This document shows, piece after piece, positions 1 to 9,213 of a stretch of DNA of 64,000 bases. This DNA is from Candidatus Fimenecus excrementigallinarum (lineage in GTDB: Bacteria > Bacillota > Clostridia > Oscillospirales > Acutalibacteraceae), in contig DVMW01000012.1 in assembly GCA_018714805.1 (NCBI GenBank), positions 1 through 64,000 of the forward strand. Reading direction: 5' to 3'. The first letter of the stretch is position 1. Each line of letters begins with the position of its first letter. The notes under the pieces were generated by a model. It saw only the letters and a program-made list of their open reading frames with translations, had not been told where the DNA came from and did not search any database. A program made the translations under genes and the position numbers.

Positions 1-5
1 GGCGG

Positions 6-115
6 GTGTTGTCATACAGGCAGCTTTATGAGGCTGTATGGGGAGAAGATCCAATGGGAAATGAAGCCAATGCGGTAAGCTGTCATGTATACGGCCTGCG
101 CAGAAAATTTCGTGA
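6..115 (+). pseudogene. C-terminal fragment of an OmpR/PhoB-type response regulator (winged-helix DNA-binding domain), truncated
   Basis: VLSYRQLYEAVWGEDPMGNEANAVSCHVYGLRRKFRE resembles the trans_reg_C winged helix; homology-like sequence stops near nt 112 and the usual 'IETVRGVGYR' C-terminus is absent. Confidence 0.6.
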
Positions 116-523
116 GATAGCACTCAGCTTATACAAACCTATCTCCAAAGTTCTGCCGGCGAAGAAGTTCGAATCCGCCAGCGCGGCGCGGACGGCCACT
201 ATATTTATTTCCAGACAATCAAACGAAAGATTTCCGGCGCTAAGCGCGTAGAGATTGAAAGACGCTTGTCGCAGGAAGATTACCTTAAGCTTTTAATGGA
301 GGCAGACACGACAAAGCGGCAGATTCGGAAAACAAGATACTGTCTGACCTACAAGAATCAGTACTTCGAAATTGACGTATACCCGTTTTGGAAAGATAAG
401 GCAATTGCCGAGATTGAGCTCCGCGATGAAGGCGCGGCAATCGTTTTTCCGAAGCAGATTAAGGTTATCCGCGAAGTTACCGATGACGACGCTTTCAAAA
501 ATGCGTCGTTGGCACAGATGTGA
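116..523 (+). pseudogene. CYTH-domain protein fragment, lacking its 5' part
   Basis: Frame opens after a TGA at 113-115: DSTQLIQTYLQSSAGEEVRIRQRGADGHYIYFQTIKRKISGAKRVEIERRLSQEDYLKLLMEADTTKRQIRKTRYCLTYKNQYFEIDVYPFW...; CYTH-like charged pattern; no convincing start codon. Confidence 0.55.
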
Positions 524-529
524 GGGAAA

Positions 530-1126
530 ATGATGGGTGTGTTTGGGAATTTGTTTGCGAAAAGAAGTAAAAAAGAAGTCCGGGAAACACCGCGCCCTTC
601 CATATCGCCCGAAACATGGATGACCTCCCAGTTTGCGGCGCTTTATGTGCGCTGCGGCGACCTTGCTTATCGCGATTTTTACATCGGGAGACTGACGCGC
701 ATAGGCTTTCGGCGGGAGGACGCCATGAAAATGTTTGCGTTTGAATGCGAGATTCTCCGCCGATATGACAAGCCGTGGCTTTTGGACCCTCAGTTTACGA
801 AATCTTGGTGCTTTTCCTTAGAACGCCCGTTTTTCACGGCGTATCCCCAAACCAAACAGGATATATGGAAAGAAAACTATCTGACCATGAGCGAGCTGTG
901 CAAACTCATTGATGAAGCGGAGTGGCATTTTTGGAACAGCCACGAAAAGAGCTTGTCCGACGAGGTTTGGGCGGAAATCTGCGCGTGGCGCATGAAAGGC
1001 CCCGGGGGAGAGTTCGCCATAGCGTATTTTGAGAAGATTGAACAGACGCTTGGCATCCCGAGCGACAACATAAGCGCCTTGTCCAATTTGCAGGGCGCGC
1101 ACTTGAGCCGGTACAAGTGGGGGTAA
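530..1126 (+). CDS. hypothetical protein (198 aa)
   Basis: Intact ORF, GGGAAA-like RBS; no family recognised. Confidence 0.6.
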   Translation: MMGVFGNLFAKRSKKEVRETPRPSISPETWMTSQFAALYVRCGDLAYRDFYIGRLTRIGFRREDAMKMFAFECEILRRYDKPWLLDPQFTKSWCFSLERPFFTAYPQTKQDIWKENYLTMSELCKLIDEAEWHFWNSHEKSLSDEVWAEICAWRMKGPGGEFAIAYFEKIEQTLGIPSDNISALSNLQGAHLSRYKWG

Positions 1127-1204
1127 CGGCCTCTTGCGCGGCGGCGCCGTAAAAAAGCGCTGCCGCCACATTTCCGGCAGTTGGAGCAAATGCCCGCAGC
1201 AGCC

Positions 1205-1244
1205 AAAGAACCTGCGTCCGCGTTTGGGACAAGGGTTCTTTTTT
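1205..1244 (+). terminator. candidate intrinsic terminator
   Basis: AAAGAACC...GTCC...GGAC...GGTTCTTT followed by T-run. Confidence 0.45.
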
Positions 1245-1343
1245 GCCTTGCGGGCGCGGCCTTTTGCGGCGGCAAAGTAAAAGCGGTTGACGCGCGCGCT
1301 GCCGGCGGCTATAATAAAAGCAGCAAAAAAACGGAGGAGACCG

Positions 1344-3374
1344 ATGCAAAAGCGCACACGAAACAAGAACGCGGCCATTTCCTGCCTTCTGGCGGCGACT
1401 TTGCTGCTTGGCGGGGCGTTCCCCGCCGCCGCAGCGTCGTCCGGCGCGGGTGCGGAGCGCATTGTGTTCCCGGAGGTTTCCGCCGAGGATATCGCGATGC
1501 ACGAGCTTGCCGTTCCCGGCGAAAACAAGCTGACGCTCGCCGAAAACGGCCAGACCGCCTTTTCCCTGGTCGTCCCCGACGACTGCCCCAAGACGCTGCG
1601 CGAGGCGGCGGCGGTTTTCTGCACGGTGTTCGAGGAACTGACCGGCGCGGCGCTGCCGCTTTGTTCGGAAACGGACGCGCGTTTCCTTGCCTGTACCATT
1701 CGTCTGGATACGGCGCTGGGCACCGCCCGGCCCGAGACGGAAAATTTGGCGGACGGCTACCGGACGGTTGTCGGCGACAACTACGTTTCCATCTGCGGGG
1801 CGACGCCGGCTGGCACGCGCAACGGCGTGTACGGATTTCTGGAGGACAAGCTCGGCTGTATGTTTTTAACGCCGGACGACACGTTTGTCCCGCAGCAGCC
1901 GACGGTCCGGCTTGAAAAGACGGAGGAAATGACCGTCCCGGCCACGCAATGGCGCGACGTGTACGCCTATGAGACCATCCAGAACAAGTGGGCGGCCAAG
2001 CTGCGCTTAAACGGCGTGGATGTGGAAGCCGACGACACCTCGGTCGGCATTGAGCTTTTGCAGTACGAGGGCTGGGGCACGTGGTGCCATAACTGCTATG
2101 AATTCCTGTCGCCGGAGGACTATTTCGACACCCATCCCGAATATTTTTCCGAGGTGGACGGCGAACGCGTTACCGAATACATGGGCCGCGACGCGTATTT
2201 GTGCCTGAGCAATCCCGAGGTTTTTGAGATTGTGAAAAACGCGCTGGCCGAAAAAATAGCCGCCGAGCCGGACAAGCTTTACTGGGATTTCAGCGGGAGC
2301 GACAACCCCGCGCTGCCCGGCTGTATGTGCGCGGAATGTACGGCCGCCGACGAGGCGGCGGGCGGTACGGGCATGGGCACGCTGCTGCCGTTTCTGAATA
2401 AGCTTGCAGAGGCGTTCCCGGATAAATACATTTCGACGCTTGCATATCTGCACACGCTCAAAGCCCCGACCGGGATAAAGGCCGCGCCGAATGTTGTTAT
2501 CAAGCTTTGCTCCATGCCCGGCGACCAGGCTTCCTCTTACCTTGCCGGGGCGAACCCCGAAGCCCGGGAGTTTCAGCAGCAGATTTTGGAATGGTCGAGC
2601 ATAACGGACAAGATTGTCGTCTGGGACTACGTTGTGGATTTTGAAAACCTGCTTTTGCCGTTCCCCAACTTTGCGGTGCAGGCGAACAACCAGAAGTTCT
2701 ATGAGGACAACCATATCATCGGCGTCTTCCACCAGGCCTCGCGCGAGGCGGGCGGGGAATTTGCCGCGCTGCGCGCCTATGTGCTCTCCAAGCTTATGTG
2801 GGAGGGCAGCGGGCTGGACGTTGCTTCGTGCGTGTCGCGCTATGTGCGCGCCTATTTCGGCGACGCCGCACCGGCTGTGACCGAATATATGAACCTCTGC
2901 GCGGCGGCGCTTGCCGACGCCGACGTCCCCTTAGGGCTTTATGACGGGATGGCCGAGCACCACGACGGCTACCTGTCCGCCGAAAACATCGCGCAGTACC
3001 TGCGCTGCATAGAAGAGGCGAAGGCGGCCGCCGCCGGCGACAGCGTGCTTTCCGACCGGGTCGAGGAAGTGGAAATTTCCGTTTTGTATGCGCAGCTGCT
3101 CGGTCCCGAAACGGAAAAGGCCGTGCGGGAGGCGGCGCTCGCGCGCTTCAACGCGCTTTGCGAAAAACACGGCGTCACCATGGTCGGCGAGCTCGAAAGT
3201 CTCGAGGACTTCAACGCGGGCGGCCTGCAGGCAGTTTTGAAGGCGGACCGGGGCGTTATCTATAAGCCGTACTACATCGGCTTCGGCGTCGCGGGCGGCG
3301 TGCTGGCCGTCGCGGCCGTCGCTGCGGCCGTCGTTGCCGTCGTCCGGAAAAAGCGCAGGCGCGCTGCGGGATAA
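1344..3374 (+). CDS. DUF4838 domain-containing secreted protein with C-terminal TM anchor
   Basis: ATG at 1344 after GGAGGA; signal peptide; DUF4838-like 'YWDFSGSDNPALPGCMCAECTAADE...'; C-terminal hydrophobic segment plus RKKRRR. Confidence 0.75.
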   Translation: MQKRTRNKNAAISCLLAATLLLGGAFPAAAASSGAGAERIVFPEVSAEDIAMHELAVPGENKLTLAENGQTAFSLVVPDDCPKTLREAAAVFCTVFEELTGAALPLCSETDARFLACTIRLDTALGTARPETENLADGYRTVVGDNYVSICGATPAGTRNGVYGFLEDKLGCMFLTPDDTFVPQQPTVRLEKTEEMTVPATQWRDVYAYETIQNKWAAKLRLNGVDVEADDTSVGIELLQYEGWGTWCHNCYEFLSPEDYFDTHPEYFSEVDGERVTEYMGRDAYLCLSNPEVFEIVKNALAEKIAAEPDKLYWDFSGSDNPALPGCMCAECTAADEAAGGTGMGTLLPFLNKLAEAFPDKYISTLAYLHTLKAPTGIKAAPNVVIKLCSMPGDQASSYLAGANPEAREFQQQILEWSSITDKIVVWDYVVDFENLLLPFPNFAVQANNQKFYEDNHIIGVFHQASREAGGEFAALRAYVLSKLMWEGSGLDVASCVSRYVRAYFGDAAPAVTEYMNLCAAALADADVPLGLYDGMAEHHDGYLSAENIAQYLRCIEEAKAAAAGDSVLSDRVEEVEISVLYAQLLGPETEKAVREAALARFNALCEKHGVTMVGELESLEDFNAGGLQAVLKADRGVIYKPYYIGFGVAGGVLAVAAVAAAVVAVVRKKRRRAAG

Positions 3375-3433
3375 GCTTTCGGCACACGCCTGCTTTTACG
3401 GCAAACGCAATATTTACGGGAAGGAAGCTGTTT

Positions 3434-3919
3434 ATGGCAGAAAAACAAACCACAGAAAAGAAACCCAAGCTCACGCCGCGGCAGACGATTGTCCAGATTG
3501 CGAAATTTGTGGCGTTCTCCTTAGGCGCGGGTATCATCCAGATTGTCACGTTCACCCTGCTGACGGAGCTGACCGAGCTGCCGTACTGGGCGTGCTATCT
3601 GCCCTCGCTGGTGCTTTCCGTCCTCTACAACTTCACGGTGAACCGGCGGTATACGTTCAAATCGGCGACCAACGTGCCCATCGCCATGCTCAAGGTCGCG
3701 TTTTACTACTGCCTGTTTACGCCCCTGTCGACCTATCTCGGCCATTTGGCGACCGGGGCGGGCGTCAACGACTATATCGTTGAAATCACGACGATGCTCT
3801 GCAACCTGGTCACGGAATTCCTTGTCTGCCGCTTCTGGGTGTACCGCAATTCCATCAACACCAACAAGCTCGCAGAGAAGGACCGGGAAAAGGAAGCGGA
3901 AAAGACCGCCAAATCCTGA
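3434..3919 (+). CDS. GtrA family membrane protein
   Basis: GtrA-like 'FVAFSLGAGIIQIVTFTLL...NRRYTFKS...FRFWVY'-type pattern, four hydrophobic segments. Confidence 0.85.
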   Translation: MAEKQTTEKKPKLTPRQTIVQIAKFVAFSLGAGIIQIVTFTLLTELTELPYWACYLPSLVLSVLYNFTVNRRYTFKSATNVPIAMLKVAFYYCLFTPLSTYLGHLATGAGVNDYIVEITTMLCNLVTEFLVCRFWVYRNSINTNKLAEKDREKEAEKTAKS

Positions 3920-3935
3920 AAATTCCCTGCCGCCG

Positions 3936-3964
3936 GCGCCGGAAGCTTTGCTTTCGGCGCTTTT
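3936..3964 (+). terminator. intrinsic terminator after GtrA gene
   Basis: GCGCCGGAAGC-TTT-GCTTTCGGCGC then TTTT. Confidence 0.6.
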
Positions 3965-4011
3965 GCATATTTCCCCGCGCTTAGCCGGATACTGAAAGGG
4001 GAGGCGAGCGT

Positions 4012-4503
4012 ATGCAGGAACAGGAACTGCTCGATTATATTTTGAACGCGCCGCACGAACGGCTGTCGCATGAGGAACTGGTGCACCTGCTGCTGGAAAA
4101 CACCGTGGCAGACAGCATAGAGCCGCGCGAGACCTTCGCACAGCGCGCGGCGGACCGGCTCGCGGCGTTTGCGGGCAGCTGGGTTTTCATTTTGAGCTTT
4201 CTTTTTGTTTTGATAGCGTGGATTGGCGTCAATCTGTATTTCGGTGCGCGCGCGTATGACCCGTACCCGTTTATTTTGCTGAACCTTGTGCTGTCGTGCG
4301 TCGCTTCGGTGCAGGCGCCGCTTATCATGATGAGCCAGCAGCGCCAGGAGCAAAAGGACCGCCGCCGCAGCGAAAACGATTACCGCGTCAATCTCAAAAG
4401 CGAGCTGATTCTGCGGGACTTGCACAAAAAAATGGACCATATTTTGCAGCTCGTCGACCCGGAAGAATATGCACGGCTGCACGAAAATGTTGAAAAAACA
4501 TGA
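4012..4503 (+). CDS. DUF1003 domain-containing membrane protein
   Basis: 'DRLAAFAGSWVFILSFLFVLIAWIGVNL...PLIMMSQQRQEQKDRRRSENDYRVNLKSE' is DUF1003-like. Confidence 0.85.
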   Translation: MQEQELLDYILNAPHERLSHEELVHLLLENTVADSIEPRETFAQRAADRLAAFAGSWVFILSFLFVLIAWIGVNLYFGARAYDPYPFILLNLVLSCVASVQAPLIMMSQQRQEQKDRRRSENDYRVNLKSELILRDLHKKMDHILQLVDPEEYARLHENVEKT

Positions 4504-4531
4504 AATATAATTAGAAAATTTTAAAAATTTA

Positions 4532-4560
4532 TTGAGATTGTAAAAAATCTGTGCTATAAT
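4532..4560 (+). promoter_or_regulatory. sigma-A-type promoter for the metallophosphoesterase gene
   Basis: TTGAGA - 17 bp - TATAAT. Confidence 0.7.
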
Positions 4561-4604
4561 GACCTCTGTGTTCAAAAACTTTTTTGAAACGGGGGATACC
4601 GAAG

Positions 4605-7600
4605 ATGAAACATCACCGCAAACCGTTTGCACGCGTTGCCGCGCTCGTTTTGACGCTGGCGATGCTTTTGGCGGTTCTGCCCGCCATGCCGCTGCAAACG
4701 GCGGCCGCCGAAGGGAACCTCACCGTCGGCGTCATCAACGACCTGCACTATTTTCCGCGGTCGCTCATGGGCTCGGATGTAAACGCCTTTATCGAGGCGT
4801 CCAAGCTCAACTCCACGACCTCCTACCTTGCGGACGCCGTTTTGGACAACGTCCTGTATGAATACGGGGAAATGGCCAAAACCAAGGGGCTGAAATATGT
4901 TTTCATCCCCGGCGACCTGACGAAAAACGGCGAGTACGAGGGGCATAAGGCGCTTGCGGCGCGCCTTGAGCGGTTTGAAGAGGAAACCGGCGTGCAGGTG
5001 CTTGTCATCGACGGCAACCACGACATCCGCCGGGAGCAGTCCGCCGCGTTCGAAAACGGGCAGTTCGTGCCGACGCGCACGACCGAGCCCGAGGAGTTCC
5101 GCGAGCTGTACGCCAACCTCGGCTATGACCTTGCCGACGCGTTCTTCACCCCGCCCGAAGGGGAGACGGCCGGTATGCTTTCCTACGCCGCAACGCTCGA
5201 GGGCGGCTACCGCGTGATTGTGCTCGACGGCGCGTGCTATTCGAGCGACATCCACTCGGAAGGCCTCGACGTCGCCGAGACCCGCGGCGCGTATTCCGAA
5301 GCGCTGATGGACTGGGCGCTCGGGCAGATTCGCGACGCAAAGGCGCAGGGCTTAACGCCGATTGGCATTACGCACTTCAATCTGGTGCAGCATTTTGAAA
5401 ACGAAGACAATCTGTTCACCGCCTTCACGATTGACAACTGGGTAGAGGTTGCCGAGACCTTTGCCGACGCGGGGATGCACTTTGCCTTTACCGGCCATAT
5501 CCACATGACCGATATTGCGTCGCACACCTCCGACAACGGCGAAACGCTGACCGACTGCTCCTCGGCGTCGCTATTGAATTTCCCATGCTATTTCCGCGTT
5601 GTAACCATGGACAATACGGCAGGCCCCGAGCAGGTCACGCTCGATTTCCAAAGCTATGACATCGACCGCACGCGCCCGATTGAGGCGTTCGGCACGACCT
5701 ATCCGCAGCCGTTTAAAAACACGGCGTTCGCCTTGAATTTCGGCGGCGGCGACATGACGACGTTCGCCACGAATTACGTCCGCTACCTGCTGGAATACAC
5801 GCTGATTCCCGAAATGGAAGCGGCGGGCGGCCTGTACTGGTACTTAAACGGCGCGCTGGATTTGGACGGCGCGCTCGATTCCCTGCTTGCAAGCGCCTCC
5901 GGCCTCGGCGCGCTGCAGGACGTCCCGAAGGTTACGCTCAAAATGGTCATTAAAAACGTTTGCGACCAGCTCGAGCGCGAATACCTCGACGGCGGCGCGG
6001 GCACCGAACGCCTGCTTTCCGTGGTGGAAGCCGCCGTCGACAAGCTGACGAGCATCCCCGTGTCCGACGAGAAGTGTACGAAATTTTTAGAGCTCGGCAT
6101 CGGCAGCACGTCGCGCGCCGGCAATTTCGGCGACGCGGTTTCCTCTTGCCTGGCCTATATCTACCTCGGCGATGAGGACCGCAGCGACGACCCGTTTATA
6201 AACGACGTCATAGACCGCTTCTCCCGCGGGGAGCTGGTCGACGAGCTGGTCGACGTCCTGGTCGACATCGTCCTGCACGACGTGCTGGAGGATGAGCTGC
6301 TCGAGAATATTCACCTCGACTTAGTCGGGATTTTGGGCTCCTTAAGCGACGTGGAAGCCGAAGCGATGCTCGGCGACGTGGTCGAACAGATTCTCGCGGC
6401 GTTTGAAAGCAGCAGCGTCGCCGGCTTTGTTCCCGCCCCGAGCCTTGCGCAGATTATCAACATCTTCTTTGCCATGGGGCTTGTCGAATACAATTCGCTT
6501 GACGACGTTTTGCAGTCGCTCATGGACGAATACCTGACGAAAAGCCAGATGGACACCATCGCCAACGAATTCCTGGTGTTCCTGACCGACTTTACAACGG
6601 ACACGAACCCGGGCCTTGCGATGGACAACAACGCGACCATCACCTATGCCGGCCCCGTGCCGGTCACCCCGACGGTCGAGGATTTGCGCCTGCCCTCCGG
6701 TATTGCGGTCACCTTCGGCGAGGACACCGAAACGACGCGCAACATCAGCTGGTACACGAAGTACAGCGTGACGGGTACGGACATCGAGATTGTCCCGTAT
6801 TCCGAAAACCCGCGCTTTACGGGCAAGCCGACGCGCGGCGCGCATATTGAGACCTCCATGGCGGCCGTCACGCGGGAGGTGCCCGGCGTGGACCTCGGCG
6901 TGATTGCGATTCTGTCCTATCCCTTTACGGTCAACCGCCATATGGTGCGCGTGTCCGGCCTTGAGCCCGGCGAAAAATACTGCTTCCGCGTCGGCGACGC
7001 CGAGCGCGGCTGGTGGAGCGGGGTCGGCACGTTTGAAATGGCGGACGGTTCCGACAGCTTCACGTTCTTCCACATGAGCGATTCGCAGTCCGGCACCCAG
7101 AAGCAGTACGAGACCTTCGCCGACGTTGCCAAGACGGCGTATGCGATGCACCCGGACGCGAAATTCATCCTGCACACCGGCGACGTGGTCGACAGCGGCA
7201 AGAACTTTGAGCAATGGAACTGGCTCTTCAACGCCGCCTCCGACACGCTTCTGGACACCGTGATGATGCCCGCCACGGGCAACCATGAGGAGGATATGCC
7301 GAACGCAACGGTTGAAAACTTCCTTCTGGACGGTTATCCGAACCAGGATACGACCAGCGGCGTCTATTACGATTTCGATTACAACAACGCCCACTTTATG
7401 GTGCTCAACACCAACGACCTCAACGCGGACGGCACGCTCGGCGCCAAGCAGCTTGACTGGCTCAAGACCAGCGCCGCTTCGTCCGATAAGACCTGGAAGA
7501 TTGTCGCGCTGCACAAGGCGGTTTATTCCAACGGCTCGCACTACGATGACGACGACGTCAACGCGCTGCGCACGCAGCTGTCCGCTCTGATGCCGCAGCT

Positions 7601-8147
7601 CGACATCGACGTGGTGCTGCAGGGTCACGACCACGTGTACCTGCGCACGGGCGTGATGAAGGACAACGAGGTTGTGACCGTGACCCGCCGCACGCTGACG
7701 CATGACGGCGTCGAATATTCCGCATACACTTCCCCCGAGGGCACCGTCTACGCCATTGACGGCTGCGCCGGCGTGAAGTATTACCAGACCAAGGACGCGG
7801 CGCTGACAGACGAGCTGTTCCCGCGCGCCGAGGCGATTGTCGACGCGGCCGCGCCGGTGTTCGCCGCGCTGCAGATTGAAGGCGACAACCTGTTCTTTGA
7901 CGCTTATACCGTGGAGGACGGCAGCGCCAGGAAAATTGACAGCTTCGCCATTTCCAAGAGTATGCAGGCGGACGCTCCCGGCGGCACGCAGGGCGGCGGT
8001 GAAACGCCCGTGACCGACGCCGACGTGCCCCCGACCGCCGGCCGGCAGACAAGCGCCATGCTGCTGTTCCTTATCCCGGCGGCGGCGACCGTTGCCTTTG
8101 CCGGCGCGGCAGCAAAACGCAAGCGCCGCGAGGCGGAAGACCTGTAA
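4605..8147 (+). CDS. large surface protein with two metallophosphoesterase domains and C-terminal TM anchor
   Basis: Signal peptide; first MPE 'GVINDLHYF...GDLTKNGE...DGNHDI...FTGHIHMTD'; second MPE 'FFHMSDSQ...HTGDVVDSG...ATGNHEED...LQGHDHVYLR'; TM then KRKRR. Confidence 0.85.
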   Translation: MKHHRKPFARVAALVLTLAMLLAVLPAMPLQTAAAEGNLTVGVINDLHYFPRSLMGSDVNAFIEASKLNSTTSYLADAVLDNVLYEYGEMAKTKGLKYVFIPGDLTKNGEYEGHKALAARLERFEEETGVQVLVIDGNHDIRREQSAAFENGQFVPTRTTEPEEFRELYANLGYDLADAFFTPPEGETAGMLSYAATLEGGYRVIVLDGACYSSDIHSEGLDVAETRGAYSEALMDWALGQIRDAKAQGLTPIGITHFNLVQHFENEDNLFTAFTIDNWVEVAETFADAGMHFAFTGHIHMTDIASHTSDNGETLTDCSSASLLNFPCYFRVVTMDNTAGPEQVTLDFQSYDIDRTRPIEAFGTTYPQPFKNTAFALNFGGGDMTTFATNYVRYLLEYTLIPEMEAAGGLYWYLNGALDLDGALDSLLASASGLGALQDVPKVTLKMVIKNVCDQLEREYLDGGAGTERLLSVVEAAVDKLTSIPVSDEKCTKFLELGIGSTSRAGNFGDAVSSCLAYIYLGDEDRSDDPFINDVIDRFSRGELVDELVDVLVDIVLHDVLEDELLENIHLDLVGILGSLSDVEAEAMLGDVVEQILAAFESSSVAGFVPAPSLAQIINIFFAMGLVEYNSLDDVLQSLMDEYLTKSQMDTIANEFLVFLTDFTTDTNPGLAMDNNATITYAGPVPVTPTVEDLRLPSGIAVTFGEDTETTRNISWYTKYSVTGTDIEIVPYSENPRFTGKPTRGAHIETSMAAVTREVPGVDLGVIAILSYPFTVNRHMVRVSGLEPGEKYCFRVGDAERGWWSGVGTFEMADGSDSFTFFHMSDSQSGTQKQYETFADVAKTAYAMHPDAKFILHTGDVVDSGKNFEQWNWLFNAASDTLLDTVMMPATGNHEEDMPNATVENFLLDGYPNQDTTSGVYYDFDYNNAHFMVLNTNDLNADGTLGAKQLDWLKTSAASSDKTWKIVALHKAVYSNGSHYDDDDVNALRTQLSALMPQLDIDVVLQGHDHVYLRTGVMKDNEVVTVTRRTLTHDGVEYSAYTSPEGTVYAIDGCAGVKYYQTKDAALTDELFPRAEAIVDAAAPVFAALQIEGDNLFFDAYTVEDGSARKIDSFAISKSMQADAPGGTQGGGETPVTDADVPPTAGRQTSAMLLFLIPAAATVAFAGAAAKRKRREAEDL

Positions 8148-8172
8148 GCCCAAATTCCCGGTACAGAAAAGA

Positions 8173-8210
8173 CCCGCCGCACGTTTTGTGCGGCGGGTTT
8201 GTTGCGTTTT
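8173..8210 (+). terminator. intrinsic terminator
   Basis: CCCGCCGCAC-GTTTT-GTGCGGCGGG then T-rich. Confidence 0.85.
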
Positions 8211-8311
8211 GCCCAAAAAGTGTTCGGACGGTTTTAAAAAGTCGGAGGTTCGTCCATTGACCGTTTGCGGGATTTCGGGGTACAATACTATCGTATACGG
8301 AGGCGATACCC

Positions 8312-9121
8312 TTGCAAAGACGCCTGCTCGCCGTCGATATTGACGGGACGCTTGTCAACGACCAAAAAGAAATCCTGCCCGAAACGAAACGGGATATTTG
8401 GGAATATATCCGCCAGGGCGGTATTTTCGTGCTGGCCACGGGGCGGGCGACGCCCGGCGTGGGCCGGTATATCCGCGAGCTCGAGCTGGAAAGCCGCGGC
8501 GGCTATGTTGTGGCGTACAACGGCGCGCGCACCTTTTGCCCGAAGGAGGGCCGCGTTATCGCCGAGACCCGCGTCCCGCGCGAGGCGTATGATTCCATTT
8601 TAGAGGCGGCGGACGCGCTCGATTTGCCGCTTATCGCCTATCGCAACGACGTGGCCGTTACAGAAAAGGCGAACGACCGCTATTTTCACCTGGAAACCTC
8701 CATCAACGGGCTGGAAATTGACCGCGTTGCCTCCCTGCGCGCGGCGCTGGATTTTGACACGCCGAAATTCATGATTACCGGCGAACCGGAATTTCTGGCC
8801 GGGGCCGAGCCGAAGCTGCGCGCGGCGCTTGCGGGGGCGCCCGTCGACGTCTACCGCTCCGAGCCCTGCTTTTTGGAAATTACCGCGCACGGCAGCGACA
8901 AGGGCGCGGCGATTTTATCGCTGGCGGCGTCTTTGGGCCTCTCGCGCGCGGATACAATGGCGTGCGGCGACGGCTTCAACGACGTTTCCATGCTGCGGCG
9001 CGTCGGGTTCGGCGTCGCCATGGCCAACGCCCAGGCGCCCGCCAAGGCGGCTGCGGACGCCGGCACGCTTTCCAACGCGGAAAACGGCGTGGGCGAGGCA
9101 ATCCGCCGGTACGCGCTGTAA
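8312..9121 (+). CDS. Cof-type HAD family hydrolase
   Basis: 'LAVDIDGTLVNDQKEILPE' HAD motif I; 'ACGDGFNDVSMLRRVGFGVAMANA' motif IV; TTG start with GGAGG. Confidence 0.9.
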   Translation: MQRRLLAVDIDGTLVNDQKEILPETKRDIWEYIRQGGIFVLATGRATPGVGRYIRELELESRGGYVVAYNGARTFCPKEGRVIAETRVPREAYDSILEAADALDLPLIAYRNDVAVTEKANDRYFHLETSINGLEIDRVASLRAALDFDTPKFMITGEPEFLAGAEPKLRAALAGAPVDVYRSEPCFLEITAHGSDKGAAILSLAASLGLSRADTMACGDGFNDVSMLRRVGFGVAMANAQAPAKAAADAGTLSNAENGVGEAIRRYAL

Positions 9122-9213
9122 GCGATTGGCAGGCAAACCGAAATTTGTGGTTTGCCCCGCGCGAAAAAAGTGTGGTACAATGGACGCGACCCCAACAGAA
9201 AGGTACGATTCCC

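Noticed and set aside
4571-4588. TTCAAAAA-CT-TTTTTTGAA inverted repeat
   Set aside because: Short A/T stem in a 5' UTR; too weak to call a riboswitch or terminator
6342-8285. 647-aa minus-strand ORF
   Set aside because: Shadow of the metallophosphoesterase gene; no domain-like sequence
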